Shown one piece after another: positions 51,982 to 59,141 of a stretch of 64,000 bases of DNA (position 1 is its first letter; each line of letters opens with the position of its first letter). This DNA comes from Bacteroidia bacterium (GTDB lineage: Bacteria > Bacteroidota > Bacteroidia > Flavobacteriales > Flavobacteriaceae). The translations under genes were made by a program, and so were the position numbers. The stretch spans positions 682,001 through 746,000 of the forward strand of contig JAUIJA010000001.1 of assembly GCA_030431055.1 (NCBI GenBank). Reading direction: 5' to 3'. The notes below the pieces were generated by a model. The model worked only from the letters and a program-made list of their open reading frames with translations, made no database searches and was not told the origin of the DNA.

Positions 51982-53133
51982 ATGAGCGGCATCTACATCC
52001 ATATTCCTTTTTGCAAACAGGCTTGTCACTATTGCGATTTTCATTTTTCTACTTCGTTGAAGAAAAAAGAGGAAATGGTTTTGGCTATAGCTAAAGAAAT
52101 TCAACTGCGAAAAGATGAGCTTCTCGACTCCGCTCGAAGTGACAATCAAATTGTAGCAACCATTTATTTTGGTGGTGGAACACCAAGTCTACTTTCTGTT
52201 GAAGAAATTCAGTATCTGATTGATACTGTTTATAAGAATTTCGATGTTGTTGAAAATCCTGAAATAACTTTAGAAGCCAATCCTGATGATTTAACTAATG
52301 AACGAATTGTTGAATTATCTAAATCTCCAATCAACCGACTTTCTATTGGAATACAATCTTTTTTTGAGGACGATTTAAAACTAATGAATCGCGCACATAA
52401 TGCCCAAGAAGCAAAACAATGTTTGGAAACTGCAACCAAATATTTTGACAATATTACCATCGATTTGATTTACGGCATTCCAAATATGAGTAACGAACGT
52501 TGGTTGCAAAATATAGAAACCGCTTTATCTTTTGGTATTCCGCATATTTCGAGTTACGCTTTAACGGTTGAACCAAAAACCGCTTTGGATAAGTTCATCA
52601 AAAAAGGTTTGCTAAAACAACCCGATGATGAAGTCGCTCAAGAACATTTCCATATTCTCGTAAACCGATTACAAGAAGAAGGTTTTGTACATTATGAATT
52701 GTCTAATTTTGGGAAACCCAATTATTTTTCCAAAAATAATTCGGCGTATTGGTTAGGTGAAAAATATATTGGAATTGGTCCTTCGGCGCACAGTTATGAT
52801 GGAAAAAATAGAAGCTGGAACATTGCTAACAATACACTTTACATCAAATCGATTCAAGAAAACCAATTGCCTTCTGAAACGGAAACACTTACAACTGTTG
52901 ATCGCTACAACGAATACATAATGACGGGTTTGCGAACCATTTGGGGCGTTTCATTGGACCGAATAGAGAAAGAATTTGGGCCAAAATATTTAGAATATCT
53001 CAACTTACAAAATCAGAAATTTATTCAAGACGAATTACTTTTTGTTGAAAATGGCATTTTGAAAACTACTCAAAAAGGGAAATTTCTATCTGATGGAATT
53101 GCAAGTGATTTGTTTTTGTTAAATTTGGAATAA
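51982..53133 (+). CDS. hemW: Radical SAM haem chaperone HemW
   Basis: 383 residues. Radical-SAM [4Fe-4S] motif C-x3-C-x2-C in HIPFCKQACHYCDFHFS; then IYFGGGTPSLLSVEEIQYLI, EANPDDLTNERI, LSIGIQSFFEDDLKLMNRAH and SYALTVEPKTAL. The CDF after the third cysteine matches HemW rather than the CxC of HemN, so it is more likely a haem-transfer chaperone for respiratory proteins than an oxidase. The eight residues LLDSARSD near residue 47 come from a palindromic DNA repeat shared with the GT2 gene. Confidence 0.93.
   Translation: MSGIYIHIPFCKQACHYCDFHFSTSLKKKEEMVLAIAKEIQLRKDELLDSARSDNQIVATIYFGGGTPSLLSVEEIQYLIDTVYKNFDVVENPEITLEANPDDLTNERIVELSKSPINRLSIGIQSFFEDDLKLMNRAHNAQEAKQCLETATKYFDNITIDLIYGIPNMSNERWLQNIETALSFGIPHISSYALTVEPKTALDKFIKKGLLKQPDDEVAQEHFHILVNRLQEEGFVHYELSNFGKPNYFSKNNSAYWLGEKYIGIGPSAHSYDGKNRSWNIANNTLYIKSIQENQLPSETETLTTVDRYNEYIMTGLRTIWGVSLDRIEKEFGPKYLEYLNLQNQKFIQDELLFVENGILKTTQKGKFLSDGIASDLFLLNLE
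52120..52144 (+). repeat. REP-like palindromic repeat, copy in hemW
   Basis: Identical over 25 bases to the copy in the GT2 gene (49739-49763) and 22/25 to an intergenic copy at 59091-59115. Translated here in the same frame as LLDSARSD. Confidence 0.85.
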
Positions 53134-53144
53134 AACTTCCACTT

Positions 53145-53915
53145 TTGAAAGCAACTATTCAAATTCAAAATCAAAATTATACTGTTGATTTTTCTCAACC
53201 TTTAGATGTTTCTTTACCCTTAACGAATGACAATCAAAATCCTATTGCGTGGTATCAAGACGAACCAAAAATTGAACCCGTGACTATGGGCGATTGGATT
53301 GGGAAAGTTTCGGAAGGAAAGTCATCGACAAATTTCAATAATATTTTTTTCAATCCACATGCACACGGAACGCACTCCGAATGTTTAGGACATATTACCA
53401 AAGATTTTTACAGTGTTAACCAACATTTGAAAACCTTTTTCTTTTTTGCAGAATTAATTTCAATAGAACCTATTGGTTTTGAAGATGATTTTATCATTAC
53501 AAAAGAACAAGTTGAAAAAGCACTTGATGGAACCAATCCGGAAGCGATTGTTATTAGAACTCTTCCCAATATTGAAAGTAAAAAGCATAAAAACTATTCC
53601 AATTCAAATCCGCCTTATTTATCAGATAAAGCGGCAACATACATTAGAGAAATTGGTATCAAACATTTATTAATTGATTTACCAAGTGTAGATAAAGAAC
53701 ATGATGAAGGAAAATTATTGGCTCACAAAGCATTTTGGAACGTAAAAGATGTTGGTGAATTGAACTCTGATGTTCGATTGGATTGTACGATTACAGAAAT
53801 GATTTTCGTAGAAAATTCAATTCAAGATGGAAGTTATTTATTGAATTTACAAATAGCACCGTTTGAAAATGATGCTAGTCCGAGTAAACCGGTTTTGTAT
53901 AAAATATCGAATTAA
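53145..53915 (+). CDS. Cyclase family protein (kynurenine formamidase-like)
   Basis: 256 residues from a TTG at 53145 (KATIQIQNQNYTVDFSQPLD). The metal-binding motif of the family, HxGTHxDxxxH, appears as HAHGTHSECLGHI, with Glu in place of Asp. Members hydrolyse amides such as N-formylkynurenine, or act on other ring substrates. No tryptophan-catabolism genes are adjacent, so substrate is unknown. Eleven bases after hemW and overlapping the next gene by one base. Confidence 0.82.
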   Translation: MKATIQIQNQNYTVDFSQPLDVSLPLTNDNQNPIAWYQDEPKIEPVTMGDWIGKVSEGKSSTNFNNIFFNPHAHGTHSECLGHITKDFYSVNQHLKTFFFFAELISIEPIGFEDDFIITKEQVEKALDGTNPEAIVIRTLPNIESKKHKNYSNSNPPYLSDKAATYIREIGIKHLLIDLPSVDKEHDEGKLLAHKAFWNVKDVGELNSDVRLDCTITEMIFVENSIQDGSYLLNLQIAPFENDASPSKPVLYKISN

Positions 53916-54286
53916 TGATGAATATTCAGCAGTTATACGAATTTTGTCTATCTAAAAAAGGAGTTACTGAACATTTTCCTTTTGATAAAGATACTTTGGT
54001 GTTTAAAGTTGGCGGAAAAATGTTTTGTTTAACTTCTTTGCAAGAATGGGAAAAAGGAAATCCTTCTCTCAATTTAAAGTGTAATCCCGAACGTGCGCTT
54101 GAACTCCGCGAGCAATATGAAGCTGTAAAACCAGGTTGGCACATGAGTAAAGTACATTGGAATACAGTTTCAGTAAATTCAGATGTTTCACAAAAATTAT
54201 TGATTGAACTTATCAACCATTCTTACGATTTAGTGTTTAGTAGTTTAACCAAAAAACTACAAGAAGAAATAAAAAAAGAAGCCTAA
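53915..54286 (+). CDS. MmcQ/YjbR family protein
   Basis: 123 residues: IQQLYEFCLSKKGVTEHFPF, TLVFKVGGKMFCLTSLQEWE, LNLKCNPERALELREQYEAV and HWNTVSVNSDVSQKLLIELI. This is the YjbR/CyaY-like DNA-binding fold of the MmcQ family; function unknown. The ATG overlaps the cyclase stop, and a terminator stem begins within its last codons. Confidence 0.9.
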   Translation: MMNIQQLYEFCLSKKGVTEHFPFDKDTLVFKVGGKMFCLTSLQEWEKGNPSLNLKCNPERALELREQYEAVKPGWHMSKVHWNTVSVNSDVSQKLLIELINHSYDLVFSSLTKKLQEEIKKEA

Positions 54287-54299
54287 TTGGCTTCTTTTT
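54274..54299. terminator. Terminator after MmcQ/YjbR
   Basis: AAAGAAGCC-TAAT-GGCTTCTTT stem overlapping the stop codon, T run after it. Confidence 0.82.
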
Positions 54300-54302
54300 A
54301 AT

Positions 54303-54713
54303 TTATAATGCTTTCTTCTGTTTTTCTACAAAACTATCGGCTTGAAGTTTGAGTAATTCAGTTGCTTTTTGCTTTTTGTAATCATATAGTTCTTTATCCG
54401 ATTTTATATCGTTATAAACTTGGGTGTAAATTTCAGCATCGGTTTTACGTTGTAACTCGCTTTGGTGTTTATTTTGAGCCAACACATTTATTGTTGCCAT
54501 TTCATTGTCTTCAATTTTAAAGCCATATAGTGCTTTTCTCTTTGTAAACCGTACCTTTTCCTAATTTCATTGTTCCCGAAGTTCCTTCGGCTTCTGAAAT
54601 AAAAACCGAATACAAATCGTTAACTTCTTTTTCTTTCTTTAAAAATCACACTTTAAACTATCTATTTTAGCTTGATTTTGGTCTAAATCTTTTTTGAAGA
54701 AATTTTTTAACAT
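54303..54713 (-). pseudogene. Decayed DUF4407-like gene remnant
   Basis: Minus-strand frames broken by stops and shifts carry pieces of one protein: KNFFKKDLDQNQAKIDSLK from an ATG at 54713, then EVNDLYSVFISEAEGTSGTM and KLGKGTVYKEK in a shifted frame, then the 65-residue frame ATINVLAQNKHQSELQRKTD ending at 54303. The EAEGTSGT...LGKGTVYKEK phrase is what I remember of DUF4407 coiled-coil membrane proteins; the membrane spans expected before it are gone. Most likely a deletion-scarred pseudogene. The last frame alone could be expressed as a small Gln/Lys-rich helix but this is doubtful. Confidence 0.6.
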
Positions 54714-54730
54714 GATTATACTATTTGATT

Positions 54731-54770
54731 TTCTCCGCTGCGCTCCAAACAATTCGGCTTTGCCTCGGGT
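54731..54770. repeat. GC-rich element with short palindromes
   Basis: TCCGCTGCGCTCC and CGGCTTTGCCTCGG are far richer in G+C than the surroundings and contain short self-complementary pieces. Looks like a repeat fragment next to the decayed DUF4407 gene; no second copy in this window. Confidence 0.35.
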
Positions 54771-54822
54771 GATGATGCTTATTAGTACAATTATAACGCG
54801 AAATTTTTCAATTTATGATAAT

Positions 54823-54857
54823 AAAAAAACCTCATTCGGTTAAGAATGAGGTTTTTA
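54823..54857 (-). terminator. Terminator after tsf
   Basis: AAAACCTCATTC / GAATGAGGTTTT perfect stem with a 6-base loop and T run on the minus strand. Confidence 0.88.
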
Positions 54858-54878
54858 TATATTTAAAAAGATGTTTTT

Positions 54879-55703
54879 TTATCCTAAAGCAACTCTTTTG
54901 AAACCTGTAACAGTTAAACCACCATCAACAGTTTTTACATAAGAAGCAACGCTCATAGAACCATCTTTAATATAATCTTGGTTTACTAAAGTGTTATCTT
55001 TAAAGAAACGTTTGATTTTACCTTTTGCAATGTTATCTAACATAGCTTCTGGTTTACCTTCAGCTCTTAATTGATCTTTAGCAATTTCAATTTCTTTTTC
55101 GATGATAGATGCATCAACACCATCTTCGTTTAAAGCAATAGGATTCATAGCAGCAGCTTGCATAGCAACGTTTCTTGCAGCTTCTGAACCGCCATCTACA
55201 TTAGCAGATAATCCAACTAAAGTAGCGATTTTGTTACCAGCGTGAATGTAAGAACCTACGAATGCTCCTTCTAATTTTTCGAAAGAACCAACTTCGATTT
55301 TTTCACCGATAACTCCAGTTTGCTCGATTAATTTTTCAGCAACAGTAATTCCACCGAAATCAGATGCTAAGAAACTCTCTTTATCAGCATAGTTTAATGC
55401 TTGGTTAGCTAAATCTGTAGCTAATTTTACAAAGCTTTCGTTTTTACCTACGAAATCAGTTTCACAGTTTAAAGTGATAACTACACCTTGAGTATTGTCT
55501 GCATTTACAACAGCGATAGCTGCACCTTCAGTAGATTCTCTGTCAGAACGATTAGCAGCAACTTTTTGTCCTTTTTTTCTAAGGATTTCAACTGCTTTAT
55601 CGAAATCACCTTCAGCTTCTACTAAAGCTTTTTTACAGTCCATCATACCAGCTCCGGTACTTTTTCTTAAATTATTTACCTCTGCAGCAGTAATATTTGC
55701 CAT
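54879..55703 (-). CDS. tsf: Elongation factor Ts
   Basis: 274 residues. UBA-like N terminus and the EF-Tu contact motif (NLRKSTGAGMMDCKKALVEA), then TDFVGKNESFVKLATDLA and QAAAMNPIALNEDGVD. It exchanges GDP for GTP on EF-Tu. Follows rpsB as in most bacteria, with 129 bases between. Ends at a strong terminator that closes the ribosomal cluster. Confidence 0.97.
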   Translation of the reverse strand: MANITAAEVNNLRKSTGAGMMDCKKALVEAEGDFDKAVEILRKKGQKVAANRSDRESTEGAAIAVVNADNTQGVVITLNCETDFVGKNESFVKLATDLANQALNYADKESFLASDFGGITVAEKLIEQTGVIGEKIEVGSFEKLEGAFVGSYIHAGNKIATLVGLSANVDGGSEAARNVAMQAAAMNPIALNEDGVDASIIEKEIEIAKDQLRAEGKPEAMLDNIAKGKIKRFFKDNTLVNQDYIKDGSMSVASYVKTVDGGLTVTGFKRVALG

Positions 55704-55832
55704 AACTTTTGTCTTTTGTTAAATGTAAAAAATTCCAAAAATCAAAACCTAAATTTCATTTTAAATTATTATCAACTTTTGTTTTCAAATAAGTTATGAA
55801 ATTTAGCTTTTTGTTTTTGGAATCAATAATAA

Positions 55833-56591
55833 TTATTCTTTTGTTGCAGCTTCTTTAGCTTCTTTTTTTGTTTCAGTTTCTTTGCTTTCTTCTTTTTCAG
55901 CTTTTCTGTCAGCTAAACCTTCAGAGATAGCGCTAGAAACTAAACCTAAAACTTTATCAATTGATTTTGAAGCATCATCATTTGCAGGAATAACGAAATC
56001 GATCGGACGAGGATCAGAATTTGTATCAACCATTGCAAATACAGGAATGTTTAATTTTTGAGCTTCTTTTATTGCGATATGTTCTGCTTTCACATCAACT
56101 ACAAATAAAGCCGCAGGCAATCTTGTCATGTCTGTAATAGAACCTAAGTTTTTCTCTAATTTAGCACGTAAACGATCTACTTGTAAACGCTCTTTTTTAG
56201 ATAATGTGTTAAATGTTCCATCTTTCTTCATTCTGTCAATCGAAGCCATTTTCTTAACGGCTTTACGAATCGTAACGAAGTTTGTTAACATACCGCCAGG
56301 CCATCTTTCTGTGATGTATGGCATGTTACATGCAGCTGCTTTTTCAGCAACGATGTCTTTAGCTTGTTTTTTGGTAGCTACGAAAAGTATTTTTCTACCA
56401 GATGCAGCAATTTTCTTTAAAGCTTCATTAGCTTCTTCGATTTTAGCTACAGTTTTGTATAAGTTGATAATATGGATACCATTACGCTCCATATAGATGT
56501 AAGGAGCCATGTTTGGATTCCATTTACGAGTCATGTGTCCGAAGTGAACACCTGCTTCTAATAAATCTTTAACTTCTATGTTATTTGCCAT
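55833..56591 (-). CDS. rpsB: 30S ribosomal protein S2
   Basis: 252 residues with S2 signatures VKDLLEAGVHFGHMTRKWNP, TERWPGGMLTNFVTIRKAVK and PVFAMVDTNSDPRPIDFVIP. A charged Lys/Glu tail (KAEKEESKETETKKEAKEAA) follows the folded domain. Part of rplM-rpsI-rpsB-tsf. The 151-base spacer upstream of it could hold an S2 leader but no clear structure was made out. Confidence 0.97.
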   Translation of the reverse strand: MANNIEVKDLLEAGVHFGHMTRKWNPNMAPYIYMERNGIHIINLYKTVAKIEEANEALKKIAASGRKILFVATKKQAKDIVAEKAAACNMPYITERWPGGMLTNFVTIRKAVKKMASIDRMKKDGTFNTLSKKERLQVDRLRAKLEKNLGSITDMTRLPAALFVVDVKAEHIAIKEAQKLNIPVFAMVDTNSDPRPIDFVIPANDDASKSIDKVLGLVSSAISEGLADRKAEKEESKETETKKEAKEAATKE

Positions 56592-56742
56592 TTTTGTAAT
56601 AGTTTACGTTCCGTTGATTAGCAATGTTCCATTTTGCTTTCGCTTTTTGGCTTCATTTAGATGCTAAACTAATTTCCTTTTAATAAAAAGAAATAACGAC
56701 AACTGTGTTTTTAATTTCAATAATAAATGAACGAGAAATTGA

Positions 56743-57129
56743 TTAACGCTTAGAGAACTGGAATTTCTTACGCGCTTTCTTCTGACCGAATTTCTTACGT
56801 TCTACCATTCTTGGATCTCTTGTTAATAATCCTTCTGGTTTTAAGATTGTTCTGTTTTCAGCATCTACTTCACACATTGCTCTAGCGATAGCCATACGTA
56901 CAGCTTCAGCTTGACCAGTTGTTCCTCCACCATAAACATTAATTTTTACATCAAAGTTTTCAGCGTTCTCTGTCATTGCAAGAGGTTGCATTACTTTGTA
57001 TTGTAATGTTGGTGTAGGGAAGTAGTTTGCAAATTCTCTTTTGTTTACCGTGATGTTTCCATTTCCTTCAGAAACATATACACGAGCAACAGCGGTTTTT
57101 CTTCTACCGATTTTGTGAATAACTCCCAT
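56743..57129 (-). CDS. rpsI: 30S ribosomal protein S9
   Basis: 128 residues with GRRKTAVARVYVSEGNGNIT, GGGTTGQAEAVRMAIARAMC and the typical basic C terminus FGQKKARKKFQFSKR that reaches the P site. The start overlaps the rplM stop by one base; rplM-rpsI is a universal pair. Confidence 0.97.
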   Translation of the reverse strand: MGVIHKIGRRKTAVARVYVSEGNGNITVNKREFANYFPTPTLQYKVMQPLAMTENAENFDVKINVYGGGTTGQAEAVRMAIARAMCEVDAENRTILKPEGLLTRDPRMVERKKFGQKKARKKFQFSKR

Positions 57130-57584
57130 TACTTAAGTTCGTTTAAGTTTACCATTTTAGGTTTTTGAGCTTCGTGTTTGTGCTCTGTACCTACATATAC
57201 ATTTAAATTACGGAATAACTCAGCACCTAATTTGTTTTTAGGTAACATTCCTTTTACAGCTTTTTCTACTATAACAGCAGGATTCTTTTGCTGTTGTACT
57301 CTAGCAGTTAAACTTCTTTGCCCTCCTGGGTAACCTGTGTGTCTGATGTACGTTTTGTCATCTAACTTGTTACCAGTAAGGTTGATTTTTTCTGCGTTGA
57401 TAACAATTACGTTATCTCCACAGTCAACGTGCGGTGTAAAATTCGGTTTGTGTTTACCTCTTAGTAGCTTTGCTACTTCTGAAGCGAATCGTCCCAAATT
57501 TTGCCCATCAGCGTCCACAACAACCCACTGTTTGTCTACAGTAGCCTTGTTAGCTGATGCTGTTTTGTAGCTTAATGTGTTCAC
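57129..57584 (-). CDS. rplM: 50S ribosomal protein L13
   Basis: 151 residues with [40 protein letters not shown] and [20 protein letters not shown], normal length. First gene of the rplM-rpsI-rpsB-tsf cluster behind a well-matched promoter and a short structured leader. Confidence 0.97.
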   Translation of the reverse strand: MNTLSYKTASANKATVDKQWVVVDADGQNLGRFASEVAKLLRGKHKPNFTPHVDCGDNVIVINAEKINLTGNKLDDKTYIRHTGYPGGQRSLTARVQQQKNPAVIVEKAVKGMLPKNKLGAELFRNLNVYVGTEHKHEAQKPKMVNLNELK

Positions 57585-57626
57585 AATAATTAATTTAAAT
57601 TAAACATTCCATTCCCAATTAAGGGA
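57585..57626 (-). promoter_or_regulatory. Candidate ribosomal-protein L13 leader
   Basis: Minus-strand leader with a CTCCC-TTAATT-GGGAA hairpin and a following TTTAATTTAAATTAA self-complementary tract before rplM. I recall an L13-Bacteroidia leader family; not verified here. Confidence 0.4.
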
Positions 57627-57629
57627 GTG

Positions 57630-57659
57630 CAAAAGTACAACTAATTATTGATTATACAA
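57630..57659 (-). promoter_or_regulatory. Promoter of the rplM cluster
   Basis: On the minus strand: TTG (57659-57657), 19-base spacer, TACTTTTG (57637-57630), matching the flavobacterial consensus. Confidence 0.72.
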
Positions 57660-57689
57660 ATACTGAGTTTAATAATTTTAAAAGAGCAG

Positions 57690-59060
57690 TTAATCTTTAG
57701 TGAAGTTAAATTTCATTCCGCCTTGTTTTAAGACAAAAGAATTAACGTCAAACACCATTTCAATTCCGGCTGAAGCAAATATAAATGTTTTTTCATCTTG
57801 CATAGTTAATGGAAATGAAGGTTGATTTGTAGCTTGAGCTAACATTTCTCCGTTTTTTTCGAAGATAGTTATTTTCATAGGTAATTGTTCGGAAGAATAA
57901 GTTCCTGAATATTTTTCAATAAGTTCAGGTTTTATTTTCTCGAAATTAGGAAATGGAAAAGGTAATTTGTAATACATACTTAAAACACCAATCATAATGT
58001 CATTTCGACTATAATTATCTCCATTAACGATAAGTGCGATACTCATTTTTTCTGGAACATTGTAGCCTACAACTGACCGAAAGTTTTCAATTCCTCCAGT
58101 ATGTGTATAAAATCTTCTATCTCCAAAAGGCGCTTGAAGTAATCCAGCTCCGTAGCCTTCTTTTAAAGTGGTCATTATTTCTAATGATTTTTTATTCAAT
58201 AGTTTTCCTTCAAATAAAGCATTCATGAAATGTGTTAAATCATTTGGAGTTGAGATTATGGCTCCTGCAGCAAAAGCTGTTTCATTTTTCCATTCTGGTA
58301 TTTGTTCCCAACTCTCTCCATTAAATATATATGAAAAGCTTTCTTTGTTGTTTGTTGCTGTAGCATCGGTTTTATAATAGGTAGTTGGAACAAAAACTTG
58401 TTTTTTTACAGCTCCTTTGTCTGACATTTCATATTTATCTTCCATTATGCCTAATTCGATTTTTGCAACAATACGTTCGTTCAGGTTTTCAGTATATGAT
58501 TTCTTTGTGATTTTTTCAATAATTCCGCCTAATAAATAATAGTTAGAATTACTATATTCAAATTTGCTTCCAGGAGAAAAACGAGAATCATAGTTTTCAA
58601 TTTTCTTATAAATTGCTTCTTTTAAATCTGGCGAACTTAATTCAGCTGTTGTTAAGCTATCGTGATTAATATAATCTGGAATTCCTGTTCGTTGATATAA
58701 TAAATCGGAAATTGAAATACTATCTGCTTTGGCTACTTTGGGAAAATATTTTTTCAATTTAGTATCTAAACGAAGTTTACGCTCTTCAATTAACTGTAAA
58801 ACCATTACCGAAGTAAACGTTTTAGAAATTGATCCAATTTTATATTTAGTTGTTCGGTCAGCTTCAATTTTATTTTCTACATCAGCATAACCATAGGCTT
58901 TATTAAATACAATGTGTTCTCCATCTCGAATGCAAAGACTACCCATAAATTTATTGTTTTCGTATAGGTAATTTAAATACTCGTCAATTTTTTCAAATCG
59001 GTCTTGTGAAAAAGTTACGATTGAAAATATAAGTAGTAAAAGAGAAAATAGTTTTTTCAT
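57690..59060 (-). CDS. Exported serine hydrolase, beta-lactamase/class C family
   Basis: 456 residues: signal peptide (KKLFSLLLLIFSIVTFSQ), SxxK nucleophile in KIGSISKTFTSVMVLQLI, YxN-type motif in KFEYSNSNYYLLGG and HTGG replacing the KTG triad. A C-terminal beta-barrel of about 100 residues (KYSGTYSSEQLPMKITIFEK) follows. Members act as D-alanyl-D-alanine peptidases, esterases or peptidases, mostly not as lactamases. Periplasmic. No linked genes. Confidence 0.9.
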   Translation of the reverse strand: MKKLFSLLLLIFSIVTFSQDRFEKIDEYLNYLYENNKFMGSLCIRDGEHIVFNKAYGYADVENKIEADRTTKYKIGSISKTFTSVMVLQLIEERKLRLDTKLKKYFPKVAKADSISISDLLYQRTGIPDYINHDSLTTAELSSPDLKEAIYKKIENYDSRFSPGSKFEYSNSNYYLLGGIIEKITKKSYTENLNERIVAKIELGIMEDKYEMSDKGAVKKQVFVPTTYYKTDATATNNKESFSYIFNGESWEQIPEWKNETAFAAGAIISTPNDLTHFMNALFEGKLLNKKSLEIMTTLKEGYGAGLLQAPFGDRRFYTHTGGIENFRSVVGYNVPEKMSIALIVNGDNYSRNDIMIGVLSMYYKLPFPFPNFEKIKPELIEKYSGTYSSEQLPMKITIFEKNGEMLAQATNQPSFPLTMQDEKTFIFASAGIEMVFDVNSFVLKQGGMKFNFTKD

Positions 59061-59090
59061 GATTTAAGTTTTTATGTTAAAATGATGAGA

Positions 59091-59115
59091 TTTCTCGACT
59101 TCGCTCGAAATGACA
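59091..59115 (-). repeat. REP-like palindromic repeat, intergenic copy
   Basis: 22/25 match to the copies in the GT2 gene and hemW, in the spacer between the serine hydrolase and polA. The palindromic centre TTCTCGACTTCGCTCGAA is retained. Confidence 0.75.
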
Positions 59116-59141
59116 AAAAAATACTGCCAACTGAAAACTTT

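Noticed and set aside
54303..54500. 65-residue frame as an independent gene
   Set aside because: It matches the last part of a broken DUF4407-like protein with the preceding parts in other frames, so it is treated as a pseudogene piece.
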